The notes below the pieces were generated by a model. The model searched no databases. It saw only the letters and a list, made by a program, of their open reading frames with translations, and had not been told where the DNA came from. DNA of 64,000 nucleotides, taken from assembly GCF_014201615.1 (NCBI RefSeq), contig NZ_JACHEU010000004.1:124001-188000 (forward strand), in the 5' to 3' direction. Below are positions 8,574 to 17,187 of the stretch, piece after piece. Made by a program: the position numbers and the translations under genes. Positions within the stretch are counted from its first letter, which is position 1, and every line of letters starts with the position of its first letter. Source of the DNA: Aquamicrobium lusatiense (GTDB taxonomy: Bacteria > Pseudomonadota > Alphaproteobacteria > Rhizobiales > Rhizobiaceae).

Positions 8574-11500
8574 TCAGACGAAGCGGAAGTCGTCGGCTCG
8601 CAGGGAGTCGAGCTGGGTTTCCGCCAGCGTCAGCGAATTGTCCGCATCGAAAGTGATGATGACATGGTCGCCCGCCTGAACCGCTGCGGCGAGCATGGCA
8701 TCGAAATCGGTGAAGATCGATGTGTCGAACTCGATGGTGTCTTCATGCCAGTCGCGGAAGTCGGTGATCGTGTCGTTTCCGAAACCGGCAGCGAAATGGA
8801 AGACGTCATGGCCCGAGCCGCCGGTCAGGATGTCGTCGCCGGTGCCACCTTCGATGCGGTCGTCGCCGGAGCCGCCCGAGATGACGTCGTTGCCGGCCCC
8901 GCCGAGCAGGATGTCGTCACCCGAGCCGCCGGACAGGATGTCGTCGCCTTCGCCGCCATCGAGATGATCGTCGCCGGAGCCGCCATTCAGCGTATCGTTG
9001 CCCAGACCGCCGATCAGGGTGTCGTCGCCCGCACCGCCGGACAGGATATCGTCGCCGGCGCCGCCGTCGAAGCTGTCGTCGCCATTGCCGCCGGTGATGA
9101 TGTTGTCGCCATCGCCGAAGGCAAGGTTTTCGATGCTGGTGAATGTCAGCGTACCGATGCCGGTGCCGGCTATGCGGCCCGAAGCCATGTCGACGAAAAG
9201 CGGTCCGGTTGCGGCCGACAGGTCGAGCGTGTCGTAACCGTCGCCGCCGTCGATGACGTCGTTGCCCGGACCGGCGATGATGATGTCGTCGCCTGCGCCG
9301 GCGTAGATCGTATTGTTGCCCGCGCCGCCGCTGATGATGTCGTTGCCTGCGCCGCCATAAATGGTGTCGTCACCATCTTCGCCGTAGAGGACGTCGTCGC
9401 CGTCGCCGCCATCGAGATGATCGTTGCCCGCACCGGCATGGATCGTGTCGTTGCCTGCACCGCCGAGCACATGGTCGGCACCGCCGCCCAGATGGATCAC
9501 GTCGTCGCCTTCACCGGCGTCGATCTCGAAGCCCGCGGAGGAGGTGGAGGTGACGATGTCGTTGCCCGCGCCCAGACGGATGAGGCCTTCGACGGTTGCG
9601 CCGACATGCAGTGTCAGCTGGTCGTCCCCGTCGCCCATGTCGATGGCGGTGCCGCCGGTGGCGACGATGGCGCCGGAATTTTCCAGCTTGTCGTTGCCGC
9701 CACCCATGGAGACGCCGCCGACGATGCGTCCGGTGCCGGCGTTGATCATCTCGTCGTCATGGTTGCCAATGAGGTTGATGGCTTCGTTGCCGCGCAGGTC
9801 GAAGCGGGCGGCATCCTCGGCACTGACGTTCTCAGGGCCGTTTCCGTCGCCCTGGATCAGGCCTCGATTGACGATCAGCGTGGCGCCGAGGGCGTTCTGA
9901 TTGCTCGAATCGTCAACCTGAATAGCGCGGCCATAGCCGTAGATGCGGCCGGTCTCCTCGTTGACGATGGAGCCGCCGCCCATCGAGATGCCTTCGGAGA
10001 CGTTCGGCTCGCCGTTCTTGTAGCCGTTCGCGCCCAGACCCTCGACCGAGCCGGAGTTGATCAGGGTCAGCAGGCCGTCGACGTCGATGGCATCGCCATC
10101 GCTGTCGGCCAGAGCGGCCGAGCGGCCCTGCATCACGCCGCGGTTGGTGATGTAGATACGGTCGGCTTCGGAGCCGTCGCTGTCGATGTTGACGGCCGAA
10201 CCGTTGCGGCCGATCATCGTGCCATCATTGACGATGGTGATGCCGCGCTCGCCGGTCACGGCGTGCTTTGCGCCTTCGATGAGGCCGCCGGCATGGTTGT
10301 TGACCTTGCCGCCCGCGTCGTCCTGAAAATCGATGGCGTCGCCTCCGGCCACAGCACCGGCTTCAGCGGAGATGATGCCCCAGTTGTTGACGGTGCCGTT
10401 CTGGCCCGGACGGATGATGTCGGTGTTTTCGCCATACTGGCGGATGATGCCGCCCGCGAGGTTGTTGATGGTGGCGCCGGCGCCGTTGTCGTCAAAGTCG
10501 CGGAAGTCGATGACGCGGCCGTCGGCTTCGATCACGCCGCTGTTGTTGATGATGATGGTGGCGTCGGCAGCGCCTGCCTTGTTGGGCTTGAGCGCACCCT
10601 GCAAGGTGCCGCCTTCCAGATTATTGATGGTCAGCGAGCCTGATGCACCCGCCGTCACCTGCAAGAGGCGCTCACCATCATCTGCTGCGACGAGGCCGGC
10701 ATTGGTGAGCACCGCGTCGCCGCCGCCGGCCCAGGTCACCACATTCTTGTCAGCCCTGATCTGGCCGCCCGCGGCGATATCGACCACGTCGTCCTCATCG
10801 ATCAGGATGCCGGAGGTGAGGGTCGCGCCGCTGTGAACGGAGATCCGCTCGAAATCCGGGCTGGCAATCACGTCCCACTCACCGGATTCGACTTCCAGCG
10901 TTTCGATGCCGGCGGCATGTTCGATCTTGCCGGCGCCCGTGCCTTTCAGCCTGAGCGTGTCATCGCCTTCGCCACCGTCGGCAACGATCGCGGCGTTGCC
11001 GCCCGCATGCGCCTCGATGGTGTCGTTGCCTTCGCCGCCCTCGGCAACGTCGCCGGCTCCAACGACGATGCGATCGTCACCCGCGCCGCCGATGAGGATG
11101 TTGGCGCTGTCATTGCCGATCAGGACGTCATTTCCGGCTCCGCCGATGACGTTTTCGATGTTGAGAAGCGTGTCACGGCCGATGCCGTCGCCATGAGCCT
11201 TGCCGGTGCTCAGGTCCACCGTCACGCCATGGGTATCTTCGGAATAGTCGACGGTATCGTTGCCTTCGCCGCCATCGATGTAATCATTGCCTTCGCCGCC
11301 GATCAGAATGTCGTCGCCGTCGCGTCCGAACAGGAAGTCGTCGCCGGCTCCGCCACGGATCCGGTCGTCGCCGTCACCGCCGTCCAGCACGTCGTCGCCG
11401 TCACCGCCATCGAGATAGTCATCGCCGGAGCCGCCACGGATCAGGTCATCGCCGTCGCCGCCGGTGACGAAGTCGTCGCCCGCGCCGGCATCGATCACCA

Positions 11501-12254
11501 GGTCATCCTTGACGCCGATGGCGGTCAGCGTGTCGTCGCCATCGCCAAGGCGGATTTCGCCATAGATCTGCGAGCCTTCCAGCAGGGTCACCCGGTCGTC
11601 GCCGTCGTCCATGTCGATGGCAACGCCGTCCTTGCCGATGATGGTGCCGGAGTTGACGAGAGTATCGTCGCCGCCCTTCATGTCGACGCCGTCGAGGATG
11701 ACGCCGTCATTGATCAGCGTGTCATTGCCGTCGCCGTAACCGCTGCTTTGGCCGGGATTGGTCGGCGTACCGTTATCATCGCCGTCACCGCCCGGTGTGA
11801 CGGTTCCGGGTCCGGTCGCGCCCGGCGTGCCGCCATTATCGGTATTGGTGGTTTCAGGCACGGATGAAATGCCGGACTTCGCGGCGCGGGCCTGGCCGCC
11901 GGTAGCCGTGCCGGAGGTGACTTCGGAAACCTCGACCGTTGCGAGCCCGGCCAGCGTCCTGATGCGCACGGGGTCGATGTTCAGGCCATCGGCTTCGATG
12001 ACGCCTTCTTCATCCGAAGCCGTTTCACCGGCATCGGTGGTCAGCGCCTTAAGTGTCACGGTGGCGCCGGCGGGCAGGTCCTGATCGGCCACCCACGCCC
12101 AGCTTGCGCCCTGACCCTGGCCGAGATTTTCAAATCCGGAGTCATCGATGGCAACGATGTTGCCCTCCAGCACAGGTTCCAGAACCCGGAAGACGATGCC
12201 ATCGGCATCGGAATTGTAGCCGGCAAAGCCGGCTGCACTGACTGTATGCGCCAT
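8574..12254 (-). CDS. Large RTX (hemolysin-type calcium-binding) secreted beta-helix protein
   Basis: 1226 residues; ATG at 12254 with AAGGA about 7 nt upstream. Layout: a unique N-terminal segment (about 1-130), a Gly/Asp linker with TPGGDGDDNG, a first RTX block of GGxGxDxL nonapeptides (about 195-400), a central region of about 400 residues with short repeats such as INNSGVIEA, VNNWGIIS and VNNHAGGLIEG that resembles a right-handed beta-helix adhesin, a second RTX block (about 880-1150), and a C-terminal signal (DVFHFAAGFGNDTITDF and final DDFRFV). No Sec signal, as expected for type I export. It is divergent from the type I ABC/adaptor genes at 12777-15885, its likely exporter. RTX repeats bind Ca2+ and fold outside the cell. 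Probably a surface or matrix protein; no catalytic motif seen. Confidence 0.88.
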   Translation of the reverse strand: MAHTVSAAGFAGYNSDADGIVFRVLEPVLEGNIVAIDDSGFENLGQGQGASWAWVADQDLPAGATVTLKALTTDAGETASDEEGVIEADGLNIDPVRIRTLAGLATVEVSEVTSGTATGGQARAAKSGISSVPETTNTDNGGTPGATGPGTVTPGGDGDDNGTPTNPGQSSGYGDGNDTLINDGVILDGVDMKGGDDTLVNSGTIIGKDGVAIDMDDGDDRVTLLEGSQIYGEIRLGDGDDTLTAIGVKDDLVIDAGAGDDFVTGGDGDDLIRGGSGDDYLDGGDGDDVLDGGDGDDRIRGGAGDDFLFGRDGDDILIGGEGNDYIDGGEGNDTVDYSEDTHGVTVDLSTGKAHGDGIGRDTLLNIENVIGGAGNDVLIGNDSANILIGGAGDDRIVVGAGDVAEGGEGNDTIEAHAGGNAAIVADGGEGDDTLRLKGTGAGKIEHAAGIETLEVESGEWDVIASPDFERISVHSGATLTSGILIDEDDVVDIAAGGQIRADKNVVTWAGGGDAVLTNAGLVAADDGERLLQVTAGASGSLTINNLEGGTLQGALKPNKAGAADATIIINNSGVIEADGRVIDFRDFDDNGAGATINNLAGGIIRQYGENTDIIRPGQNGTVNNWGIISAEAGAVAGGDAIDFQDDAGGKVNNHAGGLIEGAKHAVTGERGITIVNDGTMIGRNGSAVNIDSDGSEADRIYITNRGVMQGRSAALADSDGDAIDVDGLLTLINSGSVEGLGANGYKNGEPNVSEGISMGGGSIVNEETGRIYGYGRAIQVDDSSNQNALGATLIVNRGLIQGDGNGPENVSAEDAARFDLRGNEAINLIGNHDDEMINAGTGRIVGGVSMGGGNDKLENSGAIVATGGTAIDMGDGDDQLTLHVGATVEGLIRLGAGNDIVTSTSSAGFEIDAGEGDDVIHLGGGADHVLGGAGNDTIHAGAGNDHLDGGDGDDVLYGEDGDDTIYGGAGNDIISGGAGNNTIYAGAGDDIIIAGPGNDVIDGGDGYDTLDLSAATGPLFVDMASGRIAGTGIGTLTFTSIENLAFGDGDNIITGGNGDDSFDGGAGDDILSGGAGDDTLIGGLGNDTLNGGSGDDHLDGGEGDDILSGGSGDDILLGGAGNDVISGGSGDDRIEGGTGDDILTGGSGHDVFHFAAGFGNDTITDFRDWHEDTIEFDTSIFTDFDAMLAAAVQAGDHVIITFDADNSLTLAETQLDSLRADDFRFV

Positions 12255-12776
12255 GATAAAATCCTTGCAACGAGAGTAGGCGACAGTCCCGTACGGCGCG
12301 TGCCGGACGGAATCTGCCTGAATTGGGTTCGGCGCATTAATGACTTGTTAAGGATGACAGATTTTTAACAGAAATGGATAAGTTCTTATTTTCCGATCTG
12401 GAAAGATCAAAATTTAATTTCCGTTAAAATCACGCAAAATAATCCATAAGATCCGGATGTATTACGGACATGTAGATGAAAATAGGAAATAATAGATAGA
12501 TGTGTTTGGATATTACTGAAATATCCGAAGATGACGCTTCAAAATCAGAAACGTTTGTCGGTCTCAGGGGGAAGTGACTGCTTCCCGGGCGCAAGGCCAC
12601 GGCGAGAGAGGTTCGCCGGAATGAGAGTAATGCTGCCCTGAAGCCGAAGCGAATTCATATACGCAATAGTGGGCATTGTGATTTTCAATGCCTGTCCGGC
12701 CGCCGGATTTCACCGAGTTGTCATGCGCGACTTTTATGGGCCGTCTCGTCATCATGCCGTTCGGGACGTGGAAAAC
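12255..12776. other. AT-rich divergent promoter region between RTX gene and secretion operon
   Basis: About 520 bp, clearly richer in A+T (12340-12540) than its surroundings. It holds a PHO-box-like repeat reading leftward (12354-12371) and a perfect dyad GGATATT-ACTGA-AATATCC (12508-12526) that could be an operator. An alternative upstream start for the ABC gene lies at 12723. Confidence 0.55.
12354..12371 (-). promoter_or_regulatory. Candidate PHO box upstream of the RTX beta-helix gene
   Basis: On the minus strand CTGTTAA-AAAT-CTGTCAT: the second heptamer is a perfect CTGTCAT, the first matches at 5 of 7 positions, and the spacing is 11 bp with the preferred A/T spacer. It lies 100 nt before the RTX start at 12254 and inside the region shared with the secretion operon. 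Confidence 0.6.
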
Positions 12777-14546
12777 GTGTTGCCCAGATCCAGTAAGAAC
12801 ACAGCCAGTCAGGCGCTCGCTTCCTGCCGCTCGGCGTTTTTCGCCGTTGCCCTGTTTTCGGCCTTCGTCAACATTCTGATGCTGACGGGCTCGATCTACA
12901 TGCTGCAGGTCTATGACCGGGTGTTGCCTTCCAGAAGCGTGCCTACCCTCGTGGCCCTGTCGATCATCGTGGCGGTCCTCTATATCCTGCTCGGCTTGTT
13001 CGACTGGCTGCGTCAGCGCATCCTGAGCCGCGTGGGTGTGGAACTTGAACGCAAGCTTGGCGGACCTGTTCTGCGCGCGATCCTCGGCGCTCAGGTGCGC
13101 GGTGCTCCCGGCGGCACCCAGCTTTCGCGCGATCTCGACAGTGTTCGCAGCTTCCTGTCCGGACTTGGACCCACCACCCTGTTCGATCTGCCGTGGATAC
13201 CGCTCTATGGCGGGCTTTGCTTTGTCCTCCACCCCTATCTGGGCTGGACGCTGGTTGCCGGCGGAGCGGTCCTCGTCGTGCTGGCGCTGCTGACGGAAGT
13301 TCTTTCGCGCCGTCCCAGCACGGAACTGGCGCGCACGGGCGGGGAACGCGCATCCATGGTCGAGGCAGCCCGGCGCAATGCGGAGGCTGTCACCGCCCTT
13401 GGCATGGGCGGACGGGTTGCCGGTCTGTTCGAGCGTGTCACCGACCGGCATGTCGCCGCCAGCCTTGGCGCAGCAGATATCACCAGCACGCTTGGCGGTA
13501 TCTCGAAGACGGTGCGTTTCATGCTCCAGTCCGCCATGCTTGGGGTGGGGGCATGGCTGGTGATGCACGATGAGGCATCATCCGGCGTTATGATCGCAGC
13601 TTCGGTGCTGAGCAGCCGGGCGCTGGCGCCGATCGAACTTGCCATCAACAGCTGGCGTCCCTTCATCGGTGCGCGGCAGGCCTGGGGGCGTCTGGTGGCG
13701 GGGCTGTCGGCTGAACAGTCCGCACCTTCCGTCGCGCCCGAGCGTCCGCACCGCGCGATGACGCTCGACCGTATCTCCATTGCGCCGCCCGGCAGCCAGA
13801 CACCTACTGTGAGGGATGTTGCCTTCACGCTGGAGGCAGGGCAGGGGCTGGCGATCATCGGGCCTTCCGCTTCCGGAAAATCCACGCTCGCACGCGCTAT
13901 GGTCGGTGTCTGGCCGGTTCTGCGTGGCAGCCTGAGGCTCGACGGGGCGACGCTGGACCAGTGGCCGGAAGAGGAGCGGGGAGCCATCGTCGGCTATCTG
14001 CCGCAAGACATCCAGCTTTTTGCCGGAACGGTGGCTGAGAACATTGCCCGCTTCGACCCTTCCATGACGGAGGATGCTGTGCGCGCGGCGGCGGCCGCTG
14101 CCGGTGCCTATGATCTGATTGTGGGACTTCCGAAGGGGTTCGATACGCCGATTGGCGAAGCGGGCGGTATCCTGTCCGGCGGCCAGAGGCAGCGGATCGC
14201 CCTGGCGAGGGCACTCTATCGCGACCCCTTCCTGGTCGTGCTCGATGAACCAAATTCCAGCCTCGATGCGGATGGCGATGCAGCGCTGACGGCGGCGATC
14301 GCCGGGGTGCGCGCGCGAGGCGGCATCGTCATCGTCGTGGCGCACCGGCCTGCCGCACTGGCGGGAATAGATCTGGTGCTCATTCTTGCCGAAGGGCAGA
14401 TGCAGGCATTCGGGCCGAAGGACGAAGTGCTCCGAAAAAGCCTCGTTCCCGCCTCGCAGCCTGCTTCCCCTGTTGGTCCCGAAATGTCCGGATCCAAAAA
14501 GAGCGGCCCCAAAATCGTGAAGGCAGCAGCAGATGCGCGCGGTTAA
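12777..14546 (+). CDS. Type I secretion system permease/ATPase (PrsD family)
   Basis: 589 residues from GTG 12777 (GTGGA upstream), chosen because family members begin about 15 residues before the first membrane helix (ACRSAFFAVALFSAFVNILML here). ATG 12723 or 12669 would give longer forms. An exporter membrane domain with about six helices, beginning with LQVYDRVLPSRSVPTL, is followed by an ATPase domain with Walker A GPSASGKST, signature LSGGQRQR and Walker B VVLDEPNSSLD. It drives export of RTX proteins directly from cytoplasm to outside together with the adaptor encoded next (14-bp overlap) and a TolC-like channel not in the window. Flanked on both sides by RTX substrates. Confidence 0.88.
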   Translation: MLPRSSKNTASQALASCRSAFFAVALFSAFVNILMLTGSIYMLQVYDRVLPSRSVPTLVALSIIVAVLYILLGLFDWLRQRILSRVGVELERKLGGPVLRAILGAQVRGAPGGTQLSRDLDSVRSFLSGLGPTTLFDLPWIPLYGGLCFVLHPYLGWTLVAGGAVLVVLALLTEVLSRRPSTELARTGGERASMVEAARRNAEAVTALGMGGRVAGLFERVTDRHVAASLGAADITSTLGGISKTVRFMLQSAMLGVGAWLVMHDEASSGVMIAASVLSSRALAPIELAINSWRPFIGARQAWGRLVAGLSAEQSAPSVAPERPHRAMTLDRISIAPPGSQTPTVRDVAFTLEAGQGLAIIGPSASGKSTLARAMVGVWPVLRGSLRLDGATLDQWPEEERGAIVGYLPQDIQLFAGTVAENIARFDPSMTEDAVRAAAAAAGAYDLIVGLPKGFDTPIGEAGGILSGGQRQRIALARALYRDPFLVVLDEPNSSLDADGDAALTAAIAGVRARGGIVIVVAHRPAALAGIDLVLILAEGQMQAFGPKDEVLRKSLVPASQPASPVGPEMSGSKKSGPKIVKAAADARG

Positions 14547-15885
14547 TGAAAACAGCCCCCATGGAGGCGCAGCAGGTGAAGAAGCTCGTCGCGCCGATCC
14601 GCGCCGGGATATCCGCCGCGCTTCGTTCTTTGGCATTGCAACCATTGGAATCCTGTTCGGAACGGTGGGCCTGTGGGCGGCGACGGCACCGCTGGCCGGC
14701 GCCGTCATTGCATCAGGCAAGGTGGTCGTTGAAAGCAATGTAAGGCGCATCCAGCATCCGTCCGGCGGCGTGGTCGCTGAAATCCGCGTCAGGGATGGCG
14801 ACTATGTGCGGGCGGGCGATGTTCTGATCCGTCTCGATGAAACCAATGCGAAGGCAAGTCTGGCGCTGATCGATATCGAGCTTCTGCGCCTGCAGGCCCG
14901 CAAGGCCCGGCTGGAAGCGGAGCGCGATGGTCTTTCCCGTCTGGTTTTTCCGGAAGCCCTGCGCGACCGTGCCGATGACAAGGCTGTGATCGAAGCTGTC
15001 CGCAGCGAGGAGCGTCTGTTCGATATCCGCAAGGCCGCCGCCGACGTGCAGCGCTCCCAGCTTCGCGAGCGCATAGAACAGTCGAATGAGGAGATTACGG
15101 GGCTGGCTGCCCAGATAAATGCACGCAACAGGCAGACTGTCCTCATCGGTCAGGAGCTGGAAAGCGTCCAGAAGCTGTTTGACAACGACCTCGTGGCCCT
15201 GTCGCGGCTTACATCGCTCCAGCGCGAGGCTTCACGACTTGAAGGCGAGGCGGGCAGCCTTGTTGCAGATACGGCGCGCGCCAGAGGCCGCATCGCCGAG
15301 ATCGAGTTGCAGATCATCCAGATCGACGAGGATCTGCGACGGGAAGTCTCCACGGAACTGCGCGATGTCGATGGCAAGATCGCCGATCTGCTGGAACGCC
15401 GCATTGCCGCGCGTGACCAGCTCGACCGTATCGAAATGCGCGCGCCGCAGGATGGTGTCGTTCATCAGCAGACGGTGCATACGATCGGCGGCGTCATCGG
15501 CCCTGCCGAGCAAATCATGCTGATCGTGCCGGAGACGGACGGGCTCGTCGTCGAAGCGCGGGTGGAGCCCGCCATGATCGACCGCCTGCATGTCGGGCAG
15601 AAGGCGATGGTGCTTTTCCCGGCCTTCGACAGCGCCACGACTCCGGAACTGGAAGGCAGCGTGGTGCATGTATCCGCCGATTCCAGCACCGATCAGCAGA
15701 CCGGAGCATCCTACTATACGGTGCGTGTCGCTCTCGGAAAGGAGCAGGTTCAGCGTCTCAGCGGCAAGGAACTGTTGCCCGGCATGCCTGCGGAAGCCTT
15801 CATCCAGACCGGATCGCGCACGGCGTTTGCCTATCTGGTGAAGCCCGTGGAGGATCAGCTCGCCCGTGCCTTCCGCTACGATTGA
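14533..15885 (+). CDS. Type I secretion periplasmic adaptor (HlyD/PrsE family)
   Basis: 450 residues; AAGG about 6 nt before the ATG, which overlaps the ABC gene. One N-terminal transmembrane helix (about 31-55), then the split lipoyl motif (HPSGGVVAEIRVRDGDYVRAGDVLIRLD), a long coiled-coil hairpin (about 110-290, rich in Glu/Arg/Leu heptads with LESVQKLF), the second lipoyl half (RAPQDGVVHQQTVHTIGGV) and a beta-barrel C-terminus. It bridges the inner-membrane ABC exporter to an outer-membrane TolC-type channel. Length fits the family. Co-transcribed with the ABC gene. Confidence 0.88.
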   Translation: MRAVNENSPHGGAAGEEARRADPRRDIRRASFFGIATIGILFGTVGLWAATAPLAGAVIASGKVVVESNVRRIQHPSGGVVAEIRVRDGDYVRAGDVLIRLDETNAKASLALIDIELLRLQARKARLEAERDGLSRLVFPEALRDRADDKAVIEAVRSEERLFDIRKAAADVQRSQLRERIEQSNEEITGLAAQINARNRQTVLIGQELESVQKLFDNDLVALSRLTSLQREASRLEGEAGSLVADTARARGRIAEIELQIIQIDEDLRREVSTELRDVDGKIADLLERRIAARDQLDRIEMRAPQDGVVHQQTVHTIGGVIGPAEQIMLIVPETDGLVVEARVEPAMIDRLHVGQKAMVLFPAFDSATTPELEGSVVHVSADSSTDQQTGASYYTVRVALGKEQVQRLSGKELLPGMPAEAFIQTGSRTAFAYLVKPVEDQLARAFRYD

Positions 15886-15898
15886 AGACTTTTTCAGG

Positions 15899-15920
15899 AC
15901 AGGGCTTCAAGCCTCCCTGT
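15899..15920. terminator. Bidirectional hairpin between secretion operon and LysR gene
   Basis: ACAGGG (15899-15904) pairs with CCCTGT (15915-15920), with extra GGCTT/AAGCC pairing inside, between two convergent genes. No strong U-tract on either side. Confidence 0.45.
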
Positions 15921-15936
15921 TCATGAAACGGCGTTT

Positions 15937-16854
15937 TCAGCCGGCAGCGGGTGCGGGTGCAGGGGATTGCGCCGGAAACTGGGCCGGAGACTGAAACGAG
16001 TCCAGAGCGCAGCGAAAGAATTCCGCGATCATCGGCAGCCGCCGCCGCTCGTCCAGGCAGACCACATATTCGTTGATGGGGAAACGTGCGTCCTGAAGCG
16101 GCAGGAAATGCAGGCGCGGATCATTGCCGAATTCGAGATCCGCAATCGCGCCGACCCCAAAGCCGGCGGCGACCGCATCGCGCACGCCTTCTCTGGTCGA
16201 CACCTCGATTACGTCGCCCAGCGTCACGCCGTGCTCGGTAAGATTCTGTTCCAGCACCTCACGCGTGCGCGAGCCGCGTTCACGCAGCACGAAAGGCTGT
16301 CCCTCCAGATCTCCGATGCTGACGGATCCGCGCGGAACCCATGGATGGTCTTTGGGCAGGAACACGCCCACCTTCATGCTGGTGAGCGGCTGGCTGTGGA
16401 GGCGGGCATCCTTCGGAAGCTGGGCGGTGATGCCGACATCGACGCGGTACTGGATGATCTGCTCGATCACACTGTCTGAATTCTCAACCTGAATGGAAAA
16501 GGTGAGCCTCGGCCGCCGCCTTCGCAGCTCGCCCAGAATGGGAAGTGTGTGGGCGGTGCCATCGGCCGCCACCCGCAATCGACCTCCCTCGACCCGGCGG
16601 CTCTTGAGCATGGTGCCGGCTTCCGAGAGGGCCGAAAAAAGGCGCGAGGTGACTTTATAGAGCGCTTCGCCATCGGGAGTGAGGCTGACACCCCGCGGGC
16701 CCCTCTCGAACAGCGTGACGCCGGAGATCGCTTCGAGCTGGCGGACCTGCCCGGAAAGCGTTGACTGGCTCACCGCCATCTCGCGCGCCGCCTGCGAGTA
16801 GCCACCCGATGTCGCCACGAAATGAAATGCACGCAATTGTGTGACGGGTGCCAT
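15937..16854 (-). CDS. LysR-family regulator, AEP-catabolism-associated type
   Basis: 305 residues from the ATG at 16854 (MAPVTQLRAFHFVATSGGYSQ); a longer frame to 16974 adds 40 atypical residues. N-terminal winged helix-turn-helix (about 1-60, AAREMAVSQSTLSGQVRQLE) and a periplasmic-binding-like effector domain (about 90-290). The sequence, including FERGPRGVSLTPDGEALY and ITAQLPKDARLHSQPL, resembles the LysR regulators found beside 2-aminoethylphosphonate genes. That assignment is from memory of the family and is moderate. It is transcribed divergently from the RTX phosphoesterase and lies 8 kb from the AEP-type importer, so it may sense a phosphonate and act on one or both. The C-terminal tail is Pro/Ala-rich. 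Confidence 0.78.
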   Translation of the reverse strand: MAPVTQLRAFHFVATSGGYSQAAREMAVSQSTLSGQVRQLEAISGVTLFERGPRGVSLTPDGEALYKVTSRLFSALSEAGTMLKSRRVEGGRLRVAADGTAHTLPILGELRRRRPRLTFSIQVENSDSVIEQIIQYRVDVGITAQLPKDARLHSQPLTSMKVGVFLPKDHPWVPRGSVSIGDLEGQPFVLRERGSRTREVLEQNLTEHGVTLGDVIEVSTREGVRDAVAAGFGVGAIADLEFGNDPRLHFLPLQDARFPINEYVVCLDERRRLPMIAEFFRCALDSFQSPAQFPAQSPAPAPAAG

Positions 16855-17187
16855 GGTCCAGACTCTGCCGGCTTGTTTCAGGGTCCGCCAGAAACGTATC
16901 CGGTACCGCCGGGCAACTGCTGCTGGCAGGACAATGCGTCTCCCTAGCCTCCGTATGCTGCGAATTTGTGACAAGGTGACGGTGGCAGGTCCTGCATCAA
17001 ATTCAAATGGTTAGCCGGATAATTGGCTGATCGATGCCAATGCTGGGTATGGCAATTTTAGATGGCGCCGCACTGGCCGCTTTCAACGATCTGTCATGTT
17101 GGCTGCTTACCGCTGACAACGAATTTTAAACCACGTCGGACGCTCGCGTTCCTCGTGGCTGACTGCAACAACCCCAGGAGAGTTCCC
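16855..17187. promoter_or_regulatory. Divergent regulatory region, LysR gene / RTX phosphoesterase
   Basis: 333 bp. It holds a dyad ATTGGC-N8-GCCAAT (17022-17041), suitable for a LysR-type dimer though not an exact T-N11-A box. Downstream of it, close to the phosphoesterase, lies a PHO-box-like repeat (17080-17097). AGGAGA precedes the ATG at 17188. Confidence 0.5.
17080..17097 (+). promoter_or_regulatory. Candidate PHO box upstream of the RTX phosphoesterase
   Basis: CTTTCAA-CGAT-CTGTCAT: a perfect CTGTCAT heptamer preceded at 11-bp spacing by a 5-of-7 match, 90 nt before the ATG at 17188. Consistent with PhoB activation of an extracellular phosphatase; inferred. Confidence 0.58.

Noticed and set aside
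8403..11867. Two long Val/Ala/Asp-rich plus-strand frames
   Set aside because: Antisense of the RTX repeats; periodic VVA/DDVVA text is the reverse reading of GGxGxDxL codons.
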